Source: Steinernema hermaphroditum (Eukaryota > Nematoda > Chromadorea > Rhabditida > Steinernematidae). Taken from it: a stretch of DNA of 64,000 nucleotides. Position 1 is the stretch's first letter, and each line of letters opens with the position of its first letter. The notes beneath the pieces were generated by a model. That model ran no database searches. It was not told the origin of the DNA and was given only the letters and a program-made list of their open reading frames with translations. Location of the stretch: the NCBI GenBank assembly GCA_030435675.1, contig CM059621.1, positions 16,864,001 to 16,928,000 of the forward strand, written 5' to 3'. Positions 48,177-58,642 of the stretch are shown one piece after another. The position numbers and the translations under genes are program-made.

Positions 48177-48737
48177 TCACTGCTTTCGGTACTCGAGGCC
48201 GTCGGGAGGACTGACTTCGATCTTCTTATTCTTCACCTCCTCCCAGTTCATGTTGAGGACGGTGCCACAGGACTCCACGTACGACTTCATGATGGCGCGC
48301 TGCACGTCGGGGTCGCAGCTCTGGTAGAGCGCGCGGAGGGACTTCGTCATGCCGGTGTCGCCATCGTCCTCCTTTTCCTCACGTTTCTCCTCCTCGATCG
48401 CCTCCTTCTCCAGCCGGTTCCAGTCACGTGGCGTCTTCAGCCCTTTCGGCCGCCGCTCTCCGTCCAGCTCCAGGCGCTCCCAGCGGCCGGCCATCGTCTT
48501 CGGCATCAGCAGCTCCACCTTCCGGGGTGTCACCTGCAGCGAGAACTTCGTCTTCTCCACGGGGTGGGCGAGGCGCGCCGCGAAGATCTCCTCGCCTCTG
48601 GCGGTGATCTTCAGCTCCGAGTCGTCGTAGTCTACGTTGACGTCTTCCTGGGAGAGGCCGCGCTGCAGAACGGTGAGGCTGACGGCGCGATCAGTTTGGA
48701 ACCAATCGTAGCGGGGATTCTGGACAGTTACGGTCAT
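48177..48737 (-). CDS. sgt-1: SGT1 co-chaperone, copy C
   Basis: Single exon, 186 residues from MTVTVQNPRYDWFQTD to PPDGLEYRKQ. It has the same CS then SGS structure as copies A and B but is the most diverged of the three, with conservative replacements (SQEDVNVDYDD, LLMPKTMAGRWERLEL). The frame is open 36 codons upstream of the shared start, to an ATG at 48845; I chose the internal ATG because the other copies begin there and the extension is not conserved. It is not linked to a copy of gene X. Its 3' flank keeps the AATTTATTTATCCACT phrase of the other copies, showing common origin. Confidence 0.88.
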   Translation of the reverse strand: MTVTVQNPRYDWFQTDRAVSLTVLQRGLSQEDVNVDYDDSELKITARGEEIFAARLAHPVEKTKFSLQVTPRKVELLMPKTMAGRWERLELDGERRPKGLKTPRDWNRLEKEAIEEEKREEKEDDGDTGMTKSLRALYQSCDPDVQRAIMKSYVESCGTVLNMNWEEVKNKKIEVSPPDGLEYRKQ

Positions 48738-49100
48738 GTTTGAAAGGTTATTCGGGTTTTGATGAAGAGTTTGTATTTGGGTTGGGATAAATAGTGGCAG
48801 AAGAAATGCTTTTCTGGGTTGTCGGGCATTGCTCAGAGTGAGCATCGCAATCCATACAGTAACCCGATGAAGATGAACATCTACGCCGCTCTTGGAGCTC
48901 TTCGCGTTAAAAATAGATAAAAACGAGAAGAGTCACTGATTGACGTAAACAGCGCCATACAGAGGAACGATCAAATGACTTGATAGAGGCTAATTAGGAT
49001 GTCTCCACATGAACATATTGTATTAATATTTAAAAATTTTACTCACAGTAGCGGATAGTTATACATATTACCTGTTAATATACCTCGGCGCCCTTTGATA

Positions 49101-49944
49101 TTACCACTGAAACCCAAAGTTGAATCTGAAAACAACAAAAGTCAATAACGGAATCGAACGCGAACATACCGCGAATATAGATCCTTGGGGGTTTCGTGGG
49201 CGTCGTGCAGTGTGGTTAAGTTGATGTGCGACATCGACATTCTTCTCGTCATGCTCATCTTGGGTATAGAAGGGAGGTCTGTCGGCGGTAAACGCTCCAT
49301 CCCAGGAGTTCCGTTGTTCCTGAACACAGTGAACAACGTTGACTCGTCTTCGTAAGAGAAACGCACATGCTATGCTGCCAACTTTCCTGCGTCTTGTCAT
49401 GGGACCAGGATATCCGGCGTAACGGGGGCCGCGCTTCCCTGGCAATCTCCTCTCCGGCCGGCGACAGTTCATACAACTCAGCAGTATCTTTGAATCCGAC
49501 TGAAAGGTTTCTTCGACAATGGCGAACGATGTCATTTTCGAAGAACTTCTCCATCAACAAGACGCATTTGGCTCTGGATGTGATGGATAGAGTGCCAGAA
49601 TGACGAGAGCGACACCAACCTGGTGACGTCGCGATTCTCGTCCACCAAGGTCGGAAGGACTTCGAGAAGAAAGTCCACTGCTTTCTTGCCAGTGAATGTG
49701 TTGTCGTAGAAACGGATGTTCTTACGATGCCGCTTTCTGGGTACATCCTGGCAGAATTTTCGAACGATACTGTTCCACTGGAACGAGAAATTAAATAAAC
49801 AGCACAAAAACAACCGGAGTTTACCAGCTGAGTGGCTTGAAACTTCGGATTATTCTCGGCCTCCTCGTTGAGCACATTCAGTGGTCTGTGAGTGGACGAT
49901 GGAACGTGCCTCGCGCCGAGAGGAGGTCTTTCGTTCCGCTTCAT
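49101..49944 (-). CDS. DEP-domain protein (LET-99/DEPDC1-like)
   Basis: Five exons: 49944-49825, 49777-49620, 49573-49367, 49319-49170, 49125-49101; 219 residues. A DEP domain spans about residues 41-130, with WNSIVRKFCQDVPRKRHRKN, then NTFTGKKAVDFLLEVLP and EKFFENDIVRHC. Its charged first helix and TFTGKKAVDFL are closest to the DEPDC1 and C. elegans LET-99 type, which bind membranes or G-protein regulators in spindle positioning. The C-terminal third is Met/Ser/Arg-rich (SMTRRMSMSHINL) and disordered. The protein is much shorter than DEPDC1, with no RhoGAP domain. Final exon is eight codons. The exon 3 donor (GTGCGTTTC) was selected on phase and intron length. Confidence 0.7.
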
Positions 49945-50878
49945 TGTACTGAAACAGTGGACTTAGAATAAACAAATAGGGAACGGTAGAAGCAGTCGAA
50001 AGAAGACGAACGAACGCAGGAAACGGAAACTCTACCAAGACTCCCAGAACGGCGATAGCCGAAGGGAAGAATTTTGTCATTTCCTGAACTTCTCTGGGCA
50101 TATTTACACCTGGATCGATCTCCTCAGCACTGTTTGATTATCACCGCCCTTGGAAAACAACATTGTTTCATTGTTTAACCATGAACTCTTCACAAGAACA
50201 ACAAATTGAGCTGATCTAGAGCATATCCGATGCGCCACAGCTTGCCGAACACTTCTCTCTTTGTGGAATGTAGCCAGAACACCGAAAAACGCATAACATA
50301 TGACGAACACAAGCAGATGAGAGGTGGTTGCAGCAGGAGTAGCTTGCAATAAGGTGGCAGTCCTTTCGCTGCGAGACCCAGCTCACAACGTCTGCAACGC
50401 AATTAAAAACAGACTGGTTGTGGGTGCTGAGACACTTCACTAATTTTGCAGAAACGTGTCTCATCTTGAGACACCGTGAATGTTACTTCAGAAAGATGGG
50501 ATTGTAGAATCGGTCGAATCTTATTTTTTGTGCTCCTTTAATAAAGTACGCCAGCTTCGTTCATGTCATACCGCAGTGCAGAATGTCATCAGGCCGCGGC
50601 CTAGTGTCCGGGCTTAAAAACTGTACTTCTCATGTGGTCCCCAAGGAGGTGAGCGGGTTACGGTAACTTTGTTGTGACAAACGTTGTCCCAAGTTTGTCT
50701 AGCTGTTCCGAAGTTTTTTCCCATTGAGACAGAAAATTGAGAAGATATAGACTACCGTAACCGGTAGGAAAAGTGATGCCATCTGCATATATGCCCAGAA
50801 GCAATGCATCTTCTCTCCTTTAAGACCCTACTTGGCGCTAAGAGCACTTACTCGAGAGAACTAGCCAACTGATTCAAG
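49945..50878. other. Intergenic; 5' flank of gene X copy B
   Basis: The last 230 bp belong to the inverted duplication. GGGTTACGGTAAC (50657) and CTACCGTAACCGG (50752) occur close together. A minus-strand ORF at 49850-50101 starting MPREVQEM has no recognisable domain. Confidence 0.45.
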
Positions 50879-51562
50879 ATGTTTGCCCCTACCTTCTACC
50901 AACAACAACCTCTAATCTACCCCACATCCCCTGGATACAACGATCTGGATGTCCTCATCGGGGAACTCCTCTCTGTAGCCCAGAGCCCCTTCACCGTCTT
51001 CATCCTCCGATCGGCCTCGGTCCAAGAGAAGCGCGGGATCAAGAACGTCGACAAGACACTTCCCCTTAACGGCACCCTCATGGAGTGGGCCACTCTCCTT
51101 CTGCAGGCCGCCGTCACCCGAGGAGACGCTCCTCGAACGGCGCACCAGTGGAAGAACGCCGTCCTCTTCGTCGCCGAAGCCCTCCGGAATCAAGGACTCC
51201 GTCCGGAACTCCTTGACGAGCTCTGGTTCCAGGCGAACGGCCACGTCCTCCAGTTCGTCCTCGACCGATACGTGATCATCTCCGAAGAAGCGAAGTTCTT
51301 CATGGCCCAACGGCCCCTCCCCGCCTTCTTTACGGGACTCCTCTGCTTCGCCAGCCACTTCGCCAAGCACGCCGTCTGCCTGGGCATGAGCCCCACGCAG
51401 TACCTCCTTAAGGCCGAGGAACTCTTCCTCCAGCGTCCCTTCCACGAGAACGGCTGCAAAGTGTTCCGGAAACACGGGTGGACCCTCTACCTAAACGACC
51501 GTCCCGACGGCGTCTTCATCAAGACGCTCCATCTGAAGGCCGCCTACCACCCGAAGCACTAG
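50879..51562 (+). CDS. Orphan gene X, intact copy (B)
   Basis: Intronless ORF of 227 residues, MFAPTFYQQQPLIYPTS to KAAYHPKH. No signal peptide or membrane segment is evident; the middle has hydrophobic helices (PLPAFFTGLLCFASHFAKHA) in an otherwise soluble composition. Coding GC3 is very high and silent differences between copies A and B support past selection. I do not recognise a family. It is paired convergently with SGT1 in both duplicate blocks, with 142 bp between stops, so the pair moved together. It carries a conserved promoter-proximal segment shared with copy A. Confidence 0.75.
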   Translation: MFAPTFYQQQPLIYPTSPGYNDLDVLIGELLSVAQSPFTVFILRSASVQEKRGIKNVDKTLPLNGTLMEWATLLLQAAVTRGDAPRTAHQWKNAVLFVAEALRNQGLRPELLDELWFQANGHVLQFVLDRYVIISEEAKFFMAQRPLPAFFTGLLCFASHFAKHAVCLGMSPTQYLLKAEELFLQRPFHENGCKVFRKHGWTLYLNDRPDGVFIKTLHLKAAYHPKH

Positions 51563-51703
51563 GACCTTATTTGTATTTCTCTGTATATTGACTATCAACA
51601 TAAATCAACTAAACAAGCCCCTTTGTGTATAAGCAGCTACGAAAGCAATCAGTTTGACAAGAAAATTTATTTATCCACTTGTAAGAACGTCACAGAATCC
51701 ACT

Positions 51704-52264
51704 TCAGTGCTTTCGGTACTCGAGGCCGTCGGGAGGGCTGACTTCGATCTTCTTGCTCTTCACCTCCTCCCAGTTCATGTTGAGGACGGTGCCACAGGAC
51801 TCCATGTACGACTTCATGATGGCGCGCTGTACGTCGGGGTCGCAGCTCTGGTAGAGCGCGCGGAGGGACTTCGTCATGCCGGTGTCGCCGTTGTCCTCCT
51901 TCTCCTCACGTTTCTCCTCCTCGATCGCCTCTTTCTCCAGCCGGTTCCAGTCGCGTGGCGTCTTCAGCCCCTTCGGCCGCCGCTCTCCGTCCAGCTCCAG
52001 GCTCTCCCAGCGGCCGGCCGTCGTCTTCAGCATCTGCAGCTCCACCTTCCGGGGCGTCACCTGCAGTGAGAACTTCGTCTTCTCCACGGGGTGGGCGAGG
52101 CGCGCCGCGAAGATCTCCTCGCCTCTGGCGGTGATCTTCAGCTCCGAGTCGTCGTAGTCCACTTTGACGTCCTCTTCGGAGAGGCCTCGCTGCAGAACGG
52201 TGAGGCTGACGGCGCGTTCCGTCTGGAACCAGTCGTAGCGGGGCTTCTGGGCGGTTACGGTCAT
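51704..52264 (-). CDS. sgt-1: SGT1 co-chaperone, copy B
   Basis: Single exon, 186 residues, nearly identical to copy A at 4230-4790; differences include QMLKTTAGRW against QMPKTTAGRW and SYMESCG against SYVESCG. CS and SGS domains are complete and both ends are conserved. The 5' flank (GTTCGACATCCGGGTTCG and the ATACAGTGTATTAGTTGCG stretch) is shared with copy A, so both may keep the same promoter. Confidence 0.9.
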   Translation of the reverse strand: MTVTAQKPRYDWFQTERAVSLTVLQRGLSEEDVKVDYDDSELKITARGEEIFAARLAHPVEKTKFSLQVTPRKVELQMLKTTAGRWESLELDGERRPKGLKTPRDWNRLEKEAIEEEKREEKEDNGDTGMTKSLRALYQSCDPDVQRAIMKSYMESCGTVLNMNWEEVKSKKIEVSPPDGLEYRKH

Positions 52265-52726
52265 ATTTGAGAGATTCGTGTTTCGATGATAAATTCGGGC
52301 TCAGATTGGGATTAAATACACGGCAAAGAAATGCATTTGAGATTGAGATGCATCGCTCTAGGTGGAAGTAGTGGGCATCGCAACTAATACACTGTATTTT
52401 TCTCGGTATCCGTTCACGCGAACCCGGATGTCGAACACATTCACTCATCGATACATGGCGGCCCAATGGAAGCGTTTTCTGTTCGTTCCTTTCCTGTGCA
52501 CGGAAAAGAAGGTAGATCTAGAAGCCCTTCTGCAAAACGTCTAGTGAAGCCATGACAAAGAGGAAAAAATTTTTCGTCGATTTTTTAAAGCTGTTTGTCT
52601 TAACATGTAGTTTTCGAATCGATCTACACGATGTGACCTTATTTAGCCTTCGATATTCGTCTTTTTTCCCACTGTACGCTCCAGTCGCTGTGTGTGGCCC
52701 ACCCGTGTCTTCACAAAAGCTATAAC

Positions 52727-53146
52727 TCATTTATTGAGAGAACTTTCCAAATAGGGCGTTTCCATGGCCTGGGCCAACTCAAGAGGTATCTCACTGATCT
52801 TCACTCGCTGAATGATCGTTCTAAAGTGTCGACACCGGAAAACGACGTAGTAGTAGCTCTTCGTTTTGAAATGTGTCGTTTCAACGTTGTTCACGTCTAA
52901 AATCAAGATCACCAAGTCTATCTCAGTCTAAAAAGCGACCCACAGTAGTGGAATAGCATCTCGTTTTCGAAATCCCTCTTCGTCATGGCGTTGTACTTCT
53001 CCTTGACTCTATCGTAGAAGTCGAATTTGGTGCAAAGACGATCGATGAAACGTTTCAAGAAGGGAATCATGGTGGCGCAGTGGAAGGTCAGACAGAGACG
53101 AGACGCCGTCGCCGGGCTAACGAGATAATGAAGTGGAACCGTCCGA
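52727..53146 (-). CDS. Unknown protein, C-terminal exons
   Basis: Two exons, about 53146-52944 and 52896-52727, joined by a 47-bp intron. The first reads TVPLHYLVSPATASRLCLTF and IPFLKRFIDRLCTKFDFYDR; the second ends IPLELAQAMETPYLESSLNK before TGA. Composition and phase support coding, but the 5' end is not resolved and no family is recognised. The exon at 53419-53326 on the same strand ends with its own stop and so cannot simply be joined. Confidence 0.45.
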
Positions 53147-53325
53147 CTGAACAAACACGTTCATGGGAACTGTTCGTCTGTTTGCCAGATGGATTGTACG
53201 GTACAGTAGTGCAGAGGAGTGAAATTTGACTAAAGAAGCGAAGACAAACCACCAATGAAGGTTATGCATTGCTCAGAGTATAGATAAGGTCATAAATGCG
53301 CATCCATTTATGATTGTGTCACCAT

Positions 53326-53419
53326 CTAAATGGTGACGCTGTGGGTCTTCTTCAGGTTGTAATGATACTGTAAGCCTTCGAGGGTGTCTCGGAGGATCGC
53401 ACGGATTTCGGGCTCGTCT
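53326..53419 (-). CDS. Possible terminal exon, unknown
   Basis: After an acceptor ATATAG, one frame reads DEPEIRAILRDTLEGLQYHY and ends KKTHSVTI with TAG at 53326. It has the look of a folded protein C-terminus. No upstream exon was identified, and it may be a fragment. Confidence 0.3.
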
Positions 53420-53979
53420 CTATATGACAGTCACCCTTGCCTTTCCAAGAGCAGCTGTATCGACTTAGCAGTCGATGTTTGACCAGGGATCATTTTTATC
53501 AGCAAGCACATCCTTTATAGAGAGTGGCCCAACAAAGGAACCTAGACACAAGTCTAGAAAGCCATTCAGAAATTCAGACCGGTCGGTTTCTTTCGCTTCG
53601 TTTTACGACCGGTTCTACGCTTAGATGTTCGTGGAAATGACATTCCAGATGTCTAGTTAGATACCCTGTTTTGGGCCACACTGCACAGTCATAGGCAAAA
53701 AGGGCGTCTAGTCAGTCTAGATCTGATTTGGGACCCAACAGGGACATTTTCGCTATGTTGTTTAAATCTATGAAGCTATCAGATGTGATATTCTGACACT
53801 CTTCATTGACTCATTTCTGTGCCCCTTAAACTCAATTCCCAAGCCACCAGAATGTCTTAAACACACTAACTATCAAGGTTTCACCTGAAAAAGCTGCGTT
53901 TTCTTCGTACAAACTAAATCGTTGAGCTCCTCTACTGGGTATTGGCACGAATTCTTGAGAGTCCCGGAACCAGTCCACT

Positions 53980-54500
53980 TCAGGGCTCTTTGTTCACGCG
54001 ACACTTGAGGATTACGGTATCTCCTTCGGTGACCTGAGCAGGCTTAAGAGGCTCCACGAAGAAGGGCTCGACGGCGCCCTCTTCGACGCGCTCGAAACCG
54101 GACTTCGGGAAGTTCAGAGGTGCAGTTGTTTCGGCGGTTCCTGTCTTGTTAACAGCCTTGTAGGAGAAGGGGCCCGTTCTTGATAGCATAGGAGGTGACG
54201 TTCTTGATAACCACGGTATGATGACTCTTCCGGTCCTTATTCGAGTTGACGCAGCTCTGGTCGACGTTCACAGGGACGCCATCTTTCTTCCACACAACCT
54301 CCGGCCCGGGCTTGCCCACTACCGTACACTCCAGCGTCGTCTCTTCGCCCTGAGTGACTTCGGAGCTTCGAGGACTTCTTGGACCCCGTCTTATTGACCT
54401 TGCACAAGTAGGTGCCCATGTCTTCGAGGCGAGAATCCTTGGTGATCACGGTGTGATGACCCTCAGAGTCCTTCTTCTCGACCAGGTGACGTTCATCAAT
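53980..54500 (-). pseudogene. Broken fragment of a titin/twitchin-like muscle Ig protein
   Basis: Minus-strand sequence encodes parts of two or three I-set Ig domains: HHTVITKDSRLEDMGTYLCK, then ETTLECTVVGKPGPEVVWKK, then SYKAVNKTGTAETTAPLNFP and EPLKPAQVTEGDTVILKCRV. These are typical of giant sarcomeric proteins. The frame changes at least twice without plausible introns: once between SKKSS and the EVTQGEE stretch, and once in the GGGCCCC run before SYKAVNK. It then stops in the middle of a domain. No kinase or Fn3 domain is nearby. A pseudogene fragment is most likely; assembly errors in homopolymers are the alternative. Confidence 0.65.
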
Positions 54501-54629
54501 TTGAACAGACTGGGAATCCTATCGACTCTCTTCTCATTTAATGCTCCACAACAACAACAACATGTTTATATTCAAAATTCTTCGTTCAACATTTGCGACA
54601 CGCGACCATCGAAAGACATCCAAAACGAT

Positions 54630-54910
54630 TCAGAGAACCTGCAGATCCAGGGTGTTGAAGTCGATGATTTGACCGTTGAGACGAGCGACCATGGGCAGAT
54701 TGGTGATTTCGGTGACGGAGCCGTCGTCATGGGTGGCCTTGATGTAGAAGTAGATGGTACGCTCATAGCGCTCCTCTAAAAATCTTTGGTATCGCCACAT
54801 CCCGAGGGCCGCTTACTGTAGCGAGCGATAATCTCGTGGAAGGTCATGTTGTGGACGTTGGGCCGTTCAGCGTTGGGTTGACTTCCAGGAGAGGAGCTAG
54901 AGGAGTCCAT
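54630..54910 (-). CDS. Small orphan protein (79 residues)
   Basis: Two exons, 54910-54817 and 54775-54630. The N-terminus is Ser/Pro/Asn-rich (MDSSSSSPGSQPNAERPN); the rest reads like a beta-rich fold: YERTIYFYIKATHDDGSVTE and RLNGQIIDFNTLDLQVL. Splice phase agrees (TAC A|AG). Coding third positions are GC-biased. No family recognised; an upstream exon is possible but not needed. Confidence 0.55.
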
Positions 54911-55436
54911 GTTGCAGGGACAACCGAGTGAAGACGAGTGAAATGTTGCGGTTTCCAGAGTTCCCGTGCATTCTGGTCTTCGCTAACGAGATGATTACGG
55001 AAAACGGGCGGAGCGGGGCGTCGTGGGAACCGCGGAGAGCACAATAAACACGGAAAAACTGGAAAATGCACTCCGACGGGGGACAGATGGTAAAGGACAG
55101 TTGTACTTGATGTGAAAATCTGTGTTAGCGATGAGCGGAATACCGTAGTATGTCACGAAAACAGTGAACGCTTTGAGTTCTTCATAAACATCCGACTTGC
55201 ACTTTCTTCTACTCGATTTATCTCTTGTAGAAATTCCACCATTCCAAACGATGGCTCACTGACCGGGTGAGGTCATCGGGCCACAAAGTGAGAGTAGCAC
55301 AGCAAACCAATCGATACACAAAGGCGCCGTGTTTGGATATATCAGGCGGCGCACTCCAAGCCTAACGCATTTTGGAATGTTTCCATGTTTATGTGCTTTC
55401 TTGCGCTCGCTTAGCGGCCTGTTTTTTTTCAGTTTG
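54911..55436. other. Intergenic before ATG16 copy B
   Basis: Nothing recognisable except the acceptor-like TTTTTTTTCAG at 55422-55432, four bases before the ATG16 start, probably a spliced-leader site. Confidence 0.45.
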
Positions 55437-58400
55437 ATGAGTGTGGATATCGGAGAACCATGGCGCAATCTCATTCTTCATCGCCTGAAGGACGAAACGA
55501 ACAAAACGAAGCCTTTTGAGAGATTTTTTGATTCGTGTAAGTCCTTATTTAAGTGCTATTTAAGAATTGAGAGAGTATGCTCAATGGCGCTTCTCTGAAT
55601 TGATCTGAATGAGCTCATCTGTAAGGCTTAAAATACAAGTTACCAAAAGATCATCAACGCATCCCAGATAATAAGGGTATTTGTTCGTGTTTGCGTGTGT
55701 TTCCTTGTTTTTCTTAGTGTTTAATTCTGTTTAGCTGTTTATATCACCCCTTCATTTCGATCGAAAATCTTCCACAATAACACAGTCCCAACTGTCACAG
55801 GAGCGTCAGTGTTGAGCTTATTCAAAGCATATATGATTATTATCCCTTCCTTGCGGTCGGGATTCCAAAAATTGAAATAAACTCATAAAGCGAGTCGACG
55901 CACGGAATTCTTTAGTAAAAGGCGAAAGAATTTCTCGGTTAACTGCGTCGACTCCAGAGACTGACCGTCGGTCTTGGGACACAGACCCCATGCAGACGGG
56001 ACTGTCTGAGGAGAGCGGTGCGATGTGTCCGCGACAGAGAAGACAGAGAATTGTGGCCGAGGGTGTAAAATTTTTCATTCCGTCGATGGACAAAAAGAGA
56101 GAAATGCTTCCGAGTCTGATATGTGAAATTTTCCACAGAAGTATTTCACACGTCTTTTCTTGGAAATGTCTCTTGCTTTCTCTGCTAGCGGAAAGAAAGC
56201 AATTCACACTCTCCACTGCGTTTTGAATATTCGATCAGATGAGAAAGATCTGTAAAATGGAATGTTTGTGAACGCAATGTTCTGTCTGCTCTGACTGATA
56301 TTCGGGGCATGTTTCATTGGAGTACTTACTGTGCCTTCTCCCACCTTCGGTTTAGTTACCGTTGCAAACAGATTAGAGGGTCACTTAAGTGTCCAATATC
56401 AAGAAAACTAGGCATGAAATATTATTACTCAGTTCAAGTAGCTACAAATTTATTTTTCGATCGATCGAAATACTGCATATATAACTCTCCACCATTTAGA
56501 CAGAACCGTATGCGACAGACTGAGCAGAGTGACCAAAAACGATGCACGACGTCGAGGCAGTTCCTTCGATGTGGAGGACAGCGCGTTGGCGGAAAAACTG
56601 GAAGACCTTCAGGCCACCCATCAGGAGATGCTCAAGAAGAAGGAGGTCAACGATCAGCGACTGATCACGGCGAAGTACGATGTCGAACGACTCGAAAAGG
56701 AGAAGCTGGCCCTTCTGAATGAGTACGAATTTTCGATCTTCGATGACCTCAGAACTACCAAAACATTTAGACGGAATAAAACGCTCAAAAAATGTGAAGA
56801 ACTGCAGAAAAAAGCCGCTCACATCAGCGACTACGCCGCAGAGACAGAACAGGCGATGACCGTGCTGAAAGAGGAACATCGAGAGATGCAGGCGTTGAAC
56901 AAGAAGCTCAGCGAGAACCTGAGACAGTGCGAGATGGATCGGGACGATCTGCTCAAGAGACTTATTGAGCTTAAGATGAAACAGGACGAGATGGTGTGTT
57001 GGGAGGCAGAACAGGCGGAAGAGTGAGTGACGGAGGGGTTACGGTAGTCAGTGGAGTGGTTTTAGGAGACTGCATCAAGTCAAGATCGAGCAGATCAACG
57101 AGAATGTAAAGAACATGCCGGATAAGTAAGTTTTTGGCTTTTTAAATCTTTAGAAGGGAGTAGGTTCCTCAAAAAAAAAACAACAAACCGACTCTTATCA
57201 TCAGCCCCAGATTAAGGGCTTACCGCTCTCCTATCGTATTTATCCTGTATTGAAATCTTCAATCCTGTCCTTGGAAGAGATTAGGTTCGATCTTCAGATG
57301 ACCTCAACGTATAGGCTGAGTAGAAAGGGCCCAAAGCAAAGTGATATGACAAACCTCAACCCCAAAAGGGCCCCCTCCCCTACCGTATTTGTATACCTTC
57401 CAGCTTCGAATTCGTCAACGAACTAGGAGACGACCTCAATAACTACTTCTGCTGTGACGTTCTCCCTTCTTATCTCCGCGACAAGATCGTGAGAAACCGC
57501 CTCATCTTCCTCCCATAGAACTCGATTCCAGGAAGCCCACACAGGGGACGTCACCGATCTCATCTGGCTGCAGAACGGCGAGACCTTCTTCTCAGCCAGT
57601 AGCGACCACACCGTGCTCGAGTACGACGTCAGCGGGACGGTGCCGGTGAAGAGGGCGAAGTTCACTGGATCCACTCAGGGCATCATGCGCCTCGACGTGA
57701 ACATCGAGCAGACGATGGTGCTCGGAGCCTGCAACGACAAGAAGCTCCGCATATGGGGCATCGCCGACCAGCGGTGCAGGGTAGGTTACGGTAGCCAGCT
57801 CAGAGACGATCCTTCGAGTTCAGCACGAACTGACCGGCCACACGGACAAGGTGGTGACGGCGAAGTTCCTCGCCAACGGCACCGAGGTCGCCTCTGGCTC
57901 CTCCGACCGCACCGTCAAGCTGTGGGACCTGCGCCAGCGGCGCTGCGTCAGGACATGCATGGTCGGCTCTACCGTATTCGACCTGGTGACGAACGACAAG
58001 ATCGGGTGTCCGATCATCTCGGGGCACTACGACAAGAAGATCCGTTTCTGGGATCCGAGGACAGAGCATGAAGTGGAGACTCTCCCCATGGAGGGGAAGA
58101 TAACTTCCCTGTGCGTCAGTTCAGGTGGGTTACGGTAGGCCCGCCAGGGAAGTAACGCTCTTCAGATAGCCTAAGTCTCCTCTGCGCCACCAGAGACGAA
58201 ACCCTTTCATTGATTGACCTTCGGATGATGGAATCAGCTTACGTCTACAGCTCCGAGCAGTACCGTACCACCTCCGACTACAGTAAGTGCTGTATCAGCC
58301 CCGGAATGCAGTATATCGCTGCGGGATCCGCCGACGGCAGTGTCTTCGTGTGGAATTTACGCTCCACGAAGCTCGAGAAGACCCTTTCGAAGGGACACGG

Positions 58401-58532
58401 GTAAGCCCTAACCCCGAATCTCCAGCAATACATTCTTTTAGAACAAGTCCCGTCCTCGCGCTCGCCTGGCACCCTCGAGGCAACATCCTCATCAGCGGCG
58501 ACAAGAAACGAACCGTTTGCGTGTGGCGTTAA
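55437..58532 (+). CDS. atg-16: ATG16 autophagy protein, copy B
   Basis: Nine exons: 55437-55536, 56500-56722, 56771-57022, 57066-57125, 57404-57488, 57532-57780, 57824-58124, 58166-58400, 58442-58532; 531 residues. Every intron phase equals copy A. The ATG5-binding helix (MSVDIGEPWRNLILHRLKDE), coiled coil and WD40 propeller are all complete. The propeller residues are almost identical to copy A from EYDVSGTVPVKRAKF to KKIRFWDPRT and again at RTTSDYSKCCISPGMQYIAA; the coiled-coil region is only moderately similar. A complete gene with no stop or frameshift, so both paralogues are probably functional. It ends about 110 bp from the convergent galactosyltransferase gene. Confidence 0.92.
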
Positions 58533-58642
58533 ATATTTGATATTTATAAAAATCTTCGGAAAATGCACGGTGTAAAGCCGTTGAGATGAGCAAAAAATTG
58601 GGAATAAATATACCCGCAAAATTCGGTCGGCTAGACGAGCGT

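Larger units (their letters stand above)
50650..52560. repeat. Inverted segmental duplication, arm B (gene X + SGT1)
   Basis: Reverse-complement partner of 3925-5830. It carries the intact version of gene X and a complete SGT1 copy B. Similarity covers promoters, coding regions and the shared convergent 3' region. Confidence 0.85.
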
